NCBI RefSeq assembly: GCF_003207955.1
Contig: NZ_NOXG01000003.1
Span: 62,001 to 126,000, forward strand
Reading direction: 5' to 3'
Length of the DNA stretch: 64,000 nt
Source: Novacetimonas pomaceti
Lineage (GTDB): Bacteria > Pseudomonadota > Alphaproteobacteria > Acetobacterales > Acetobacteraceae
Made by a program: the position numbers and the translations under genes. The notes under the pieces are model-generated. The model was not told where the DNA came from and ran no database searches. It was given only the letters and a program-made list of their open reading frames with translations. This document shows, one piece after another, positions 1 to 7,341 of the stretch. Positions within the stretch are counted from its first letter, which is position 1. Each line of letters starts with the position of its first letter.

Positions 1-790
1 ACTGCCCGCCGTTGTTGAGGCGTCCCCACACGGCCCACTTGACCGTCTTGTCGAGGTCGGCGTCGTCCAGCACGATGAACGCGTCGGCCCCGCCGAGTTC
101 CAGCGTCGTCTTCTTCAGGCTCTTGCCCGCGCGCGCGGCGACATGGCCGCCCGAACGCTCGCCCCCCGTCAGGCACACCGCGGCGATGCGCGGATCCTCG
201 ATCAGGTGGTTGAGCTGATCGCGCGTGGCGAACAGGTTGGTATAGGCACCGGCCGGCGCGCCGGCATCATGGAACAGCTTGTCAAACGCCGCCGCGCACT
301 GCGGCACGATGGAGGAATGCTTCACCATGACGGTGTTGCCCGCCATCAGCTGCGGCCCGGCAACGCGGGCAAGCTGGTAATACGGGAAATTCCACGGTTC
401 CACCGCCAGCAGGACACCAATCGGGTCGCTGACGATCATGGGGCGCATATGCTTGTTTTCCGCCTCCTTCAGCGGAACCGGGGCAAGGAAACGCTCCGCA
501 TTGTCGGCGTAGTAGTCAAGGATGTCGGCCGACAGCTTGACCTCGCCCTGTGCTTCGCGCGCCAGCTTTCCCATTTCCAGCGTCAGCAGGGAGGCGTAAT
601 GGTCCGCCTGCTCACGCAGGAGGGACGCCGCCTTTTTCATGATGGCGCGACGCTCCGCGAAAGAGGTGCGCGACCACTTCTCAAAAGTATCGACCGCCTG
701 CGCGAGCAGGACCTCGACCTGGGCATCCTCCAGGTCGGGAAAACGGGCGACAACTTCGTTGGTATAGGGGTTTGTGGTAATGTATGCCAT
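1..790 (-). CDS. NAD(P)-dependent succinate-semialdehyde dehydrogenase, N-terminal 263 codons (runs off the window)
   Basis: Oxidises succinate semialdehyde to succinate in the GABA/2-oxoglutarate bypass. The frame opens with ATG at 790 on the minus strand and stays open to the left edge. The translation shows aldehyde dehydrogenase landmarks in order: an EPWNFPYYQ segment of the cofactor fold, LTGGERSG, and KKTTLELGGADAFIVL with the catalytic Glu region. The window cuts the gene at LNNGGQ, immediately before the expected catalytic Cys. The spacing and wording of these motifs resemble the E. coli Sad (YneI) branch rather than GabD, so substrate assignment is by family resemblance. The gene reads away from the rest of the window and shares its 217-bp upstream gap with the divergent exported protein at 1008. 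Confidence 0.85.
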   Translation of the reverse strand, partial: MAYITTNPYTNEVVARFPDLEDAQVEVLLAQAVDTFEKWSRTSFAERRAIMKKAASLLREQADHYASLLTLEMGKLAREAQGEVKLSADILDYYADNAERFLAPVPLKEAENKHMRPMIVSDPIGVLLAVEPWNFPYYQLARVAGPQLMAGNTVMVKHSSIVPQCAAAFDKLFHDAGAPAGAYTNLFATRDQLNHLIEDPRIAAVCLTGGERSGGHVAARAGKSLKKTTLELGGADAFIVLDDADLDKTVKWAVWGRLNNGGQ

Positions 791-1007
791 GACTTCGCTT
801 TGACACATCAAAACCGCCAAGAAAAGGGCATATGTCCCATGGTGGCGGCCATGACCCCACGGCGGACGGCGCTTTTTTGCGAAAACCGTGGCACCGGCCG
901 CCCCATATGGCTGATTTTACCTTCTGGGTGCTGGATTTTTGGATATGACGTGGCGCAACAATCGGTCACCTGGCGGTGATTTTCAAGAAAGTTTAATAAA
1001 AATTTTA

Positions 1008-1664
1008 ATGCGAATTTGCTCGTTCCTGTTCCTATCCGAACATTCACGGGGGATATGGCCGTTCCGATTCGCAACTGGCGCGGCAGTTGCAATGGCAGCC
1101 GGGCTTACGATGGCGGACGCCCACGCGGCCCCCTATCCCGCGCCGATCCTGCCGCCGCATTCGATGGCGCAGGCGTGGGGTGTCACCGCGCGGATCGAAC
1201 ATGCGGGACAGGGCTGCACCGTGCATGCCACCATCGATCAGGCGCGCTTCATCGCGCAGATGCCCCAGATGATTTCGGCGGGGATCTTCAGCACCCGCCT
1301 GACGCCCGAACTGATCCGCAGCACGCCACATTACCTGATGAACACGCTGCAGACCGATGTCAGCCCCGGCTTTGTCCACGCCCTGTTCACGCAGGCTGGC
1401 GCGCCCGCCCGCTGCCGCTTCGTATGGGATTACGTCGCGGCCGACCCGTCGGGGGCCATGGCGTCCCACCCCATGCTGTCATTTGAATTCACCCGGGCCG
1501 CCCATGACCACATCGACTGGCCCAACCTGAAATTCGGCGACATGGTGGCCAGCGAACAGGCCGTGGCGGCGGACCGCATCTTTGACGCGCAGGTCAATCA
1601 GGAAACGCTCGACATCACCATGGCGCTGGCGCGTGAGGATATTACGGCGGCTGGCCCGTCCTGA
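1008..1664 (+). CDS. Hypothetical exported protein
   Basis: A 218-residue protein I do not recognise. It starts with a short basic/hydrophobic N-terminus and a hydrophobic stretch (ATGAAVAMAAGLTMA) ending in an AHA|AP signal-peptidase-like site near residue 40, so it is probably periplasmic or outer-membrane associated. The mature part has two cysteines and no obvious repeat or catalytic motif. The frame is open further upstream to 939, but the ATG at 1008 gives a better signal peptide; no strong ribosome binding site decides it. It ends 25 bp before the convergent small membrane protein gene, with no room for a hairpin terminator. Confidence 0.6.
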   Translation: MRICSFLFLSEHSRGIWPFRFATGAAVAMAAGLTMADAHAAPYPAPILPPHSMAQAWGVTARIEHAGQGCTVHATIDQARFIAQMPQMISAGIFSTRLTPELIRSTPHYLMNTLQTDVSPGFVHALFTQAGAPARCRFVWDYVAADPSGAMASHPMLSFEFTRAAHDHIDWPNLKFGDMVASEQAVAADRIFDAQVNQETLDITMALAREDITAAGPS

Positions 1665-1689
1665 GGGAACGGACGTCCCTTGCGCGGTC

Positions 1690-1878
1690 CTATCGCGTGC
1701 CGTGCAACCAGTGTAACAGCATGTCCCCCATCGCCAGGCAGGCCAGAAGAAGCACCACGACCCTGACGCCGACATGCAGGGCACGCTGAAACGGGGTCAA
1801 CGGCTTTTCACGACGCCGCATGATGACCCTGTCCGGATCGGGGGCGTGCACATACCGTGTATGCGGGGAGTCAGCCAT
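1690..1878 (-). CDS. Small single-pass membrane protein, unknown function
   Basis: A 62-residue protein with a basic N-terminal half (RVIMRRREKPLTP) followed by one hydrophobic segment of about 20 residues (VRVVVLLLACLAMGDMLLHW), so a tail- or signal-anchored inner membrane protein with a cytoplasmic N-terminus is likely. The frame opens earlier (1953), but the ATG at 1878 has an AAGGG about 12 bases upstream and starts right at the charged region. I cannot assign a family. It overlaps nothing and lies divergent to the nuclease gene. Confidence 0.45.
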   Translation of the reverse strand: MADSPHTRYVHAPDPDRVIMRRREKPLTPFQRALHVGVRVVVLLLACLAMGDMLLHWLHGTR

Positions 1879-1962
1879 GTCGTTCACCATCCCTTTTGTG
1901 CCACATCCGTGATTAACAGACATGACAGGATGGCACCACTCGCCCCGCTCCATGGCTTTTGC

Positions 1963-2808
1963 ATGAAAACCCTTTTCTTTTGTCTCCTGTCGTTCCTAAT
2001 GCTCGCCATGGGAACCGCAACCCCGGCATGGGCGGAACCGTGCGATGCCATGGGGCCAGACAATCGCATGCCGGCCCTGACGAACGAAAAGCTGGGCGCG
2101 CAGACGCGCCTGCTGTGCAATAGCGCGTTCGTGGTCCTGTATTCAGGTGTCGCGCGCGACCCGATCTGGTCGGCCGAACACCTGACGGCCAGCGTCATCC
2201 GACAGGCGCAGGCCACTCCACGGCGCGGGGAATTCCAGCCCGACGACCGCCTGCCCGCCAGTGCGCGCGCCGAACTGTCGGATTATGTTCATTCCGGATA
2301 TGATCGCGGGCACATGTCCCCCTCTGGCGACATGCCGGATGACGCCACGCAGGAAGAAAGCTTCCGCCTGTCGAATGTCGTGCCCCAGACGGCCGCGCTC
2401 AACCGTGGACGGTGGGAAGAAATCGAAAGCGCCGTGCGCCGCCTGACCCTGCGCGACGGGGACATCTATGTCGTGACCGGCCCGGCATTCCACACGCGCC
2501 GCCTTTCCACCATCGGAAGCGACCGGGTTCTGGTTCCGACATCAACGTGGAAGGCGGTCTATGACCCGCGCCAGCAGGTCGCGGGCGTCTATGTCTGCCG
2601 CAACGCGGTGCGCACGCCCGCCTGCCACCGCGTCACGATTGCAACCCTGATCGAAACGGTGGGGGTTGATCCGTTCCCGGCCCTCCCGCCCGCGCTGAAA
2701 CAGACCTATATCACCCTGCCCATACGGACCGTCTGGCATGGATCGTCGCGGCGATCATCACGACGCCATACGCACCGTCGCCGGAGCCGGTATTACCGCC
2801 ATGTATAA
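1963..2808 (+). CDS. Secreted DNA/RNA non-specific endonuclease (NUC family)
   Basis: A 281-residue beta-beta-alpha metal nuclease that would cut DNA and RNA outside the cytoplasm. An N-terminal signal peptide (MKTLFFCLLSFLMLAMG..., ending AWA|EP) is followed by the family signature YDRGHMSPSGDM, in which the His is the general base, and by NVVPQTAALNRGRWEEIE, which carries the metal-binding Asn of the family. The start at 1963 is chosen because it opens the signal peptide; the frame is open upstream to 1774. An odd feature is the last 25 residues, extremely rich in Arg, Ser and His, beyond the usual end of the domain. This could help binding to nucleic acid or the cell surface, which is an inference. 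Confidence 0.88.
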   Translation: MKTLFFCLLSFLMLAMGTATPAWAEPCDAMGPDNRMPALTNEKLGAQTRLLCNSAFVVLYSGVARDPIWSAEHLTASVIRQAQATPRRGEFQPDDRLPASARAELSDYVHSGYDRGHMSPSGDMPDDATQEESFRLSNVVPQTAALNRGRWEEIESAVRRLTLRDGDIYVVTGPAFHTRRLSTIGSDRVLVPTSTWKAVYDPRQQVAGVYVCRNAVRTPACHRVTIATLIETVGVDPFPALPPALKQTYITLPIRTVWHGSSRRSSRRHTHRRRSRYYRHV

Positions 2809-2810
2809 GG

Positions 2811-2950
2811 GACAGTCTGAAAAAGAAGGTTCCGTAACAGGCTGAAACCATGAAAATCTCAGTGGAAGCTTCGAAAGACGTCGCCTTTTTGGAAAAAGGC
2901 GACACCCAAAAACTTCTGCTATTTTATCAACAGGGTATTTTCAGACAGCT
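2811..2950 (+). repeat. Dispersed double-hairpin repeat, copy 1
   Basis: First of nine copies. It begins with a CAGTCTGAAAA-like end and closes with TTTTCAGACAGCT, an imperfect inverted repeat. The first hairpin is degenerate here (only GGAAGCTTCG left); the second, GTCGCC-TTTTT...AAAAA-GGCGAC, is intact, followed by the ACCCAAAAACTT end. It is the only copy lying between two plus-strand genes (the nuclease and the small gene at 2988) rather than between convergent genes. An open frame runs through it into the next gene, but that part is repeat, not protein. Confidence 0.85.
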
Positions 2951-2987
2951 TTTATGGTTCTGGCACCCAAGCGAGGAGACTGCGGAC

Positions 2988-3260
2988 ATGAAACAGGCCC
3001 AGCATCCGGCCATCGTTCCCTTTGCCGATGACAGCGCGTCATGCACGATTGACGGGATGACCATTGAAAACGGCACCGACAGCATCGCCTTTTACGGACA
3101 GACGGACCTGACCCGCGACAAGGCCGGGCTACGCCGGGCGCAGGACCTGCTGACATTCCTGCAGGCCGTCGTGGACAGGCTGCAATCCACGCCGGACCTG
3201 CCCGCCGCCATCAAGCCGGCCCCACGCAAGGCGGGCAAGGTGGACAACCCGTTCATGTGA
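2988..3260 (+). CDS. Small conserved-looking hypothetical protein, 90 aa
   Basis: I do not recognise the family. The ATG at 2988 follows an AGGAG ribosome binding site about 10 bases upstream, so translation should start here although the frame is open back to 2850 through the repeat. The protein is soluble, with no signal or membrane segment: an acidic first half containing two near-parallel short stretches (CTIDGMTIENGTDSI) and a helical middle (RRAQDLLTFLQAVVDRLQ) with a basic, proline-rich tail. Third-position GC fits the neighbours. It is bracketed by two copies of the dispersed repeat within 600 bp. Confidence 0.6.
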   Translation: MKQAQHPAIVPFADDSASCTIDGMTIENGTDSIAFYGQTDLTRDKAGLRRAQDLLTFLQAVVDRLQSTPDLPAAIKPAPRKAGKVDNPFM

Positions 3261-3402
3261 GAGGCTGCCTGAAACTCGACAAACCCCAAAAATCATAAAA
3301 GTTTTTGGTGAAGCTTTTTTCAAAAAGCTTCGGACAACACTGCCTTTTTGAAAACGGAAACTTCCGTTATTTTTATCAGCAGGATGTTTTCAAACAACCT
3401 CC
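3261..3402 (+). repeat. Dispersed double-hairpin repeat, copy 2 (degenerate second hairpin)
   Basis: Begins GAGGCTGCCTGAAA directly after the preceding stop codon and ends GTTTTCAAACAACC. The first hairpin, GAAGCTTTTTT-CAAAAAGCTTC, is intact. The second has lost its GTCGCC/GGCGAC arms (reads CTGCCTTTTTGAAAACGG). Flank words TTATTTTTATCAGC are conserved. It lies between the small gene at 2988 and the convergent rpsI. The remaining bases up to 3513 hold nothing I can identify. Confidence 0.8.
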
Positions 3403-3513
3403 ACGGCTGCGTGAACAAGGGGCACGGAAACCTGTCCATTCTGGCTGCAGCAATGACCCGATGCGACAGAACGGTATGTGTTCCCCTGGATCCCGGCCCC
3501 TGAAAATGGCCTG

Positions 3514-3552
3514 AAAACACAAACGGGGCGGACCGCATGCGGCCCACCCCGT
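3514..3552 (-). terminator. Rho-independent terminator of rplM-rpsI
   Basis: Read on the minus strand it is a GC-rich stem (ACGGGG...CCCCGT with an inner CCGCATGCGG) followed by TTTGTGTTTT. It sits about 70 bases past the rpsI stop codon, which fits termination of the ribosomal operon. Confidence 0.75.
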
Positions 3553-3619
3553 CGTGATGATCGCCTGACCTTTGGCATCCTCCCGACATGTGCCGGAAAA
3601 GACGCCGCAGGATATGCAA

Positions 3620-4123
3620 TCAGCGCTTGCTGAACTGGAAGGAACGACGTGCCTTGGCGCGACCGTACTTCTTGCGTTCGACAACACGCGGATCGCGCGT
3701 CAGGAAGCCCGCGGCCTTCAGGATGCCACGCAGGGCCGGTTCGTAATGCGTCAGCGCACGGCTGATGCCGTGACGGACCGCGCCCGCCTGACCCGACAGG
3801 CCACCGCCGGTCACGGTGCAGTAGACATCGAACTGGTTATAGCGATCGGCAACCAGGAACGGCTGCGTGATCAGCATGCGCAGGACGGGACGGGCGAAAT
3901 AGGTGCCGACCGGACGGCCATTGACGACGATGTCGCCCTTGCCCGGCTTGATCCACACGCGTGCCGCGGCGTCCTTGCGACGGCCCGTGGCATAGGAACG
4001 GCCCTGCGCGTCGCGCTTGGCTTCGTAAACCGGGGCCGCGTTCTCGGTGGATTCGATCTGACCCGACGCGACTGCTCCCTGCAGATCGGCCAGCGTGCCT
4101 GTACGTTCTTGGGTTTCAGACAT
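3620..4123 (-). CDS. rpsI: 30S ribosomal protein S9
   Basis: A small-subunit protein whose basic C-terminal tail reaches the P-site tRNA. The 167-residue product shows the S9 core (YATGRRKDAAARVWI..., GGGLSGQAGAVRHGISRAL) and the invariant C-terminus ending RRSFQFSKR. A 35-40 residue acidic N-terminal extension precedes the core; such extensions are usual in alphaproteobacterial S9. The ATG at 4123 lies 5 bases after the rplM stop and has GGAGAT just upstream, so the two are translated from one message. The terminator lies at 3514-3552. Confidence 0.97.
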   Translation of the reverse strand: MSETQERTGTLADLQGAVASGQIESTENAAPVYEAKRDAQGRSYATGRRKDAAARVWIKPGKGDIVVNGRPVGTYFARPVLRMLITQPFLVADRYNQFDVYCTVTGGGLSGQAGAVRHGISRALTHYEPALRGILKAAGFLTRDPRVVERKKYGRAKARRSFQFSKR

Positions 4124-4128
4124 GGAGA

Positions 4129-4611
4129 TCAGGCCCCGTTCTTGTTGCTGGAAACGGAATTCTTGCGGTTCAGCGCCGCAACGTCGAGAACCTGCGGCTT
4201 CTGCCCTTCGTGGGGATGCTCGCTGCCGGCATAGACATACAGGTGCTTCATCTGCGCGCGCTGCAGCGGACCGCGGGTGATCATGCGCTCGACAGCCTTG
4301 CGCACGACATGGCCGGGGTTCTTGCCTTCGAGGCGCTGGGTGATCGTGCGCTGCTTGATACCGCCGGGATAGCCCGTGTGGTAATGGAACAGCTTCTGCG
4401 CCACCTTGTTGCCGGTCAGGCGGACCTTTTCGGCATTGATGATGACGATGTTGTCGCCACAATCAACATGGGGGGTGAACTGCGGCTTGTGCTTGCCGCG
4501 CAGGCGCTGTGCGACGATGGCCGCCAGCCGGCCCAGGACCAGACCTTCGGCGTCGATCAGGGTCCAGCCCCGTGTCACCTCGGCAGGTTTCAGGGAAAGT
4601 GTGGTCTTCAT
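4129..4611 (-). CDS. rplM: 50S ribosomal protein L13
   Basis: Early-assembly protein of the large subunit. The 160-residue product has the L13 core: WTLIDAEGLVLGRLAAIVAQRLRGK, DCGDNIVIINAEKV, and KNPGHVVRKAVERM. It carries a C-terminal extension of roughly 15 residues ending in NKNGA. The start at 4611 (MKTTLSLKP) matches alphaproteobacterial homologues; an in-frame upstream codon at 4662 would add residues running into the promoter. It is the first gene of rplM-rpsI, with a sigma70-like promoter at 4655-4684 and two inverted repeats just beyond it. Confidence 0.97.
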   Translation of the reverse strand: MKTTLSLKPAEVTRGWTLIDAEGLVLGRLAAIVAQRLRGKHKPQFTPHVDCGDNIVIINAEKVRLTGNKVAQKLFHYHTGYPGGIKQRTITQRLEGKNPGHVVRKAVERMITRGPLQRAQMKHLYVYAGSEHPHEGQKPQVLDVAALNRKNSVSSNKNGA

Positions 4612-4654
4612 GGATTCAGTGTTCCGTCTTGATATGAGCGGTAACGGGTGGCGC

Positions 4655-4684
4655 GTTATCATCCGGACGCAACACGAACGTCAA
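4655..4684 (-). promoter_or_regulatory. Likely sigma70 promoter of rplM-rpsI
   Basis: On the minus strand TTGACG (4684-4679) is followed after 18 bases by GATAAC (4660-4655). The predicted start would leave a leader of about 35-40 bases before the rplM ATG. Spacing and hexamers are reasonable but were judged by eye. Confidence 0.5.
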
Positions 4685-4689
4685 GAGGA

Positions 4690-4747
4690 CAATGCGATTT
4701 TCCGGCGCTTTTCCGCAGAAAATCGCATTGTGGTAATATGATACCAC
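4690..4747. promoter_or_regulatory. Two abutting inverted repeats upstream of rplM
   Basis: Arms CAATGCGATTTTC (4690-4702) and GAAAATCGCATTG (4718-4730) form a perfect 13-bp inverted repeat around a 15-base spacer. Directly next to it, GTGGTA (4730-4735) and TACCAC (4742-4747) form a 6-bp inverted repeat around ATATGA. They lie in the divergent gap between rplM and the gene at 4799, upstream of the -35 box at 4679. If a second, more distal rplM promoter exists, the 13-bp repeat would form a leader hairpin; otherwise it is a protein-binding site. Either reading is an inference. Confidence 0.55.
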
Positions 4748-4798
4748 AATATTTGACGCCAGAAGATTGCCCCGCCCCCTGTGAATGATATAGCTGAC

Positions 4799-6175
4799 AT
4801 GCAAGAGATCACTGTGGACACCGCGCTCGTGAAGAAAATATTTCCCGCCTTACCGATGGTCGCACTTGTCCTTGTGGTGGGCAGCTGGGGCCTCCATCAC
4901 TTCGCCCAGCGCAGGCTGGAGGCCGGCATCGCGGACTTCCGCGCCGCCATCGGGCCGAACGCCAGCTTCAGCTATGCGACGGCGAAACCCCGCACCCTTG
5001 CGCGCGGCGCCCGCTTTACCTCCGTCACCTATCATAATCCCGCCATGACGCTGACGGCGGCCAGCGTGCGGCTGGGCGGCATGAAGGGAAACAACGTCCA
5101 GGGGGAAAAGATCGGCAGCGTGGTCCTGCAGAAGGTGCAGGTCATGGCATGGGGCAACACATTTTCCCTCGACGAGGTGGACCTGTCTGACCTGACCCTG
5201 CCCAATGGCGCGCGGCCCGTCGATAACGCGCCCCAGTCGCTGGGCTTCGATTCGCTGGTGCTGGGCGAAGGGGTCTTCACCAACTTCCACCTTGCCGCCC
5301 CCGCGACGCAGACCGACATGACCGTGGCCCACATGCGCGTGGACCATTACGGGCTGGGACAGGCATCGCACCTCGACCTCGACCATCTGGCGACGCAGAT
5401 CAACCTCACGCCCACGCGGCGCATCACGGTGGACCACCTTGAGCTTGATGGCCCGGACTTCGCCGGACAGGTGGCAAGCCTGATCCAGTCGGGCCATCTG
5501 GTCCATGAGACGCATCCCTACAAGGTGGACCTGAAAAAGGGCGTGATCGAAAGTTCCCACCCGCTGCTGCAGGTGGACCGCCTCGTCTCGTCACGCACTT
5601 CGACCGAGGTCGAGGACAAGATGGATTCGCGCCTGACCAATCTTGCGATCTGGTCCACGGGAACGGACAGCATCTCGCTTCTCAATGCCTTCGGCTATGA
5701 CCATTTCATGGGGAACGTGCATGTGGTGAGCGCGGGCGACCGCAGCGCGGGGCACCTGCGGCTGGAACCCATGACGGTGGAGTCGCCGGACATGGGCAAC
5801 CTGACGGTGATCGCGGAACTGGACCAGATCCCCTTTGACGACATGCTGGTGGTGCCCGAAACCGCGCGCGTCGTCTCGGCGGCCATTACGTGGGAAGATC
5901 GCTCGCTGGCCGGCCATGTGATCGAAGCCCTTGCCCGCAGCCGCGAGACGCCGGTGGATGCCTACCGCCAGACGCTGCTTGCCAGCCTGTCTTCTTCCGA
6001 TGATGCCTCGATGCGCGCGCTGGGCCGTTTCCTGCAGTCGCCCGCGGACCATCCGCTCCAGCTGGCGCTGCGCCCGATGAAGCCGGTCAACCTGATGATG
6101 ATCGGCGTCGCCCTGTCGATGGCCAGCGACCCGTCCATCGCCGCCCCGCTGGGCCTTACGATTTCAACGCCCTGA
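4799..6175 (+). CDS. Membrane-anchored hypothetical protein, 458 aa
   Basis: One N-terminal transmembrane segment (ALPMVALVLVVGSWGLHHF, about residues 18-36) is followed by a long periplasmic part with the alternating polar/hydrophobic pattern of beta-rich proteins (VTYHNPAMTLTAASVRLGGM, LRLEPMTVESPDMGNLTVIAEL). The layout, one anchor plus a repetitive beta-sheet body, resembles the DUF945/YdgA and AsmA-like envelope groups, but I see no decisive motif, so no function is claimed. The ATG at 4799 is taken as start; a GTG at 4781 is also in frame. It is divergent from rplM. Confidence 0.6.
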   Translation: MQEITVDTALVKKIFPALPMVALVLVVGSWGLHHFAQRRLEAGIADFRAAIGPNASFSYATAKPRTLARGARFTSVTYHNPAMTLTAASVRLGGMKGNNVQGEKIGSVVLQKVQVMAWGNTFSLDEVDLSDLTLPNGARPVDNAPQSLGFDSLVLGEGVFTNFHLAAPATQTDMTVAHMRVDHYGLGQASHLDLDHLATQINLTPTRRITVDHLELDGPDFAGQVASLIQSGHLVHETHPYKVDLKKGVIESSHPLLQVDRLVSSRTSTEVEDKMDSRLTNLAIWSTGTDSISLLNAFGYDHFMGNVHVVSAGDRSAGHLRLEPMTVESPDMGNLTVIAELDQIPFDDMLVVPETARVVSAAITWEDRSLAGHVIEALARSRETPVDAYRQTLLASLSSSDDASMRALGRFLQSPADHPLQLALRPMKPVNLMMIGVALSMASDPSIAAPLGLTISTP

Positions 6176-6224
6176 AACGCCCCGATTTAATGTCCTGAGG
6201 CTTCGCCACCGTGATGACGCCCTG

Positions 6225-7133
6225 ATGCCCGCACCTGCTGTCCCCGCCATGCAGGGACCGGTGCATGTCATCGGGGCGTCGGGCCGATCGGGCCGGGCGC
6301 TATGCATGGCGCTGCATCAGCATGGCATTGCGTTTGTTCCACTGGTGCGCGACCTCGGCCGGTGGCGTGCGACGGGCCTGCCGGGACAGGCACGACGAAT
6401 CGAGCTTACCTCCACCGACGGCACACTGGCTGCCGCACTGCGCGATGCACGGCGGATCGTCTCCACCGCGCATGCGCGTCATGTCGCGGCCATCGTGGCG
6501 GCCGCCCCGCCAGAAGCTTCGCTGGTCTGTCTGGGCAGCACGCGGATATTCACCCGCTGGCCCGATGCGCATGGACGCGACGTGGCGCGGGGACAGCAGG
6601 CGCTGCTGTCGTCGGGGCGCAACGGCGTCATACTCCACCCGACCATGATTTACGGCGCGCAGGGGGAAAACAACATCCAGCGCCTGCTGGGCCTGATCCG
6701 GCGCCTGCCTGTCCTGCCGCTGCCATCGGGCGGCCGGGCGCTGGTGCAACCGATCTTTCAGGGGGATGTCACGCGCGCGATCATGGCGGCGCTGGCGCGT
6801 GAATGGCGCGGGGGGCATACGCTGGTGATCGCGGGGGGGCAGGCCGTTCCCTATCGCGTGCTTGCCACCCTTGTCGCGCGTCACGCCGGGCTGCGCCCGC
6901 GCCCGGTCATCAACGTGCCGGCGCCGCTGCTGATGGGGCTGGGCCGCCTGATGCCGCCCCTGCCCGGCCTGCCCCGCGTCACCCCGGCGGAAATCCGTCG
7001 CCTGGGTGAGGACAAGGCCTTCGACATCGCCCCGATGCGCGCGGCACTCGGCTTTACGCCCCTTACGCCCGATGAAGGACTCGGCAGGTTCCTGGCCGCA
7101 TTGCGGGCAGAGACGCAACCCGCGCGGACATGA
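6225..7133 (+). CDS. NAD(P)-binding Rossmann-fold protein (atypical SDR / epimerase-like)
   Basis: A 302-residue protein opening with VHVIGASGRSGRAL, the glycine-rich dinucleotide-binding loop of atypical short-chain dehydrogenases. Further on, GVILHPTMIYGAQGENNIQRLL gives the YG... element typical of the epimerase/NmrA side of the family, and LVQPIFQGDVTRAIMAAL is the usual region that holds the substrate domain. The canonical YxxxK pair is not clear, so it may bind NAD(P)H as a sensor or assembly factor (compare NDUFA9-type proteins) rather than as an enzyme. It ends 45 bp before the convergent tRNA-His. Confidence 0.7.
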   Translation: MPAPAVPAMQGPVHVIGASGRSGRALCMALHQHGIAFVPLVRDLGRWRATGLPGQARRIELTSTDGTLAAALRDARRIVSTAHARHVAAIVAAAPPEASLVCLGSTRIFTRWPDAHGRDVARGQQALLSSGRNGVILHPTMIYGAQGENNIQRLLGLIRRLPVLPLPSGGRALVQPIFQGDVTRAIMAALAREWRGGHTLVIAGGQAVPYRVLATLVARHAGLRPRPVINVPAPLLMGLGRLMPPLPGLPRVTPAEIRRLGEDKAFDIAPMRAALGFTPLTPDEGLGRFLAALRAETQPART

Positions 7134-7178
7134 CGGCGCGACGCGTGATTCCGATTGGGAAATTTCAGAGGGAAATGA

Positions 7179-7255
7179 TGGGGCGAATGACGGGGCTCGA
7201 ACCCGCGACATCCAAGACCACAACCTGGCGCTCTACCAACTGAGCTACATCCGCC
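7179..7255 (-). tRNA. tRNA-His (anticodon GTG)
   Basis: Cloverleaf read by eye on the minus strand. The acceptor arms GCGGATG / CATTCGC pair with one G-T. The D arm is GCTCAGTTGGTAGAGC. The anticodon loop TTGTGGT gives GTG, and the T arm contains GGTTCGAGCC. An extra 5' G (position -1) faces C73, the identity feature of tRNA-His, and the 3' CCA is encoded. The likely promoter is at 7268-7296. Confidence 0.95.
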
Positions 7256-7267
7256 GCAACGAGGGGT

Positions 7268-7296
7268 GATTTAGAGGCTCTGATGCACGACGTCAA
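7268..7296 (-). promoter_or_regulatory. Probable promoter of tRNA-His
   Basis: On the minus strand TTGACG (7296-7291) and TAAATC (7273-7268) are spaced by 17 bases and lie 13 bases before the tRNA 5' end. Good -35, fair -10. Confidence 0.45.
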
Positions 7297-7341
7297 TAAC
7301 CCTTTTCCCGCCGCGTGGCGTTTGGTGTGCCACCCCTGTCC

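Noticed and set aside
2850..2987. Coding extension of the small gene through the repeat
   Set aside because: The translated words recur wherever the repeat lies in an open frame, and a good ribosome binding site directs the start to 2988.
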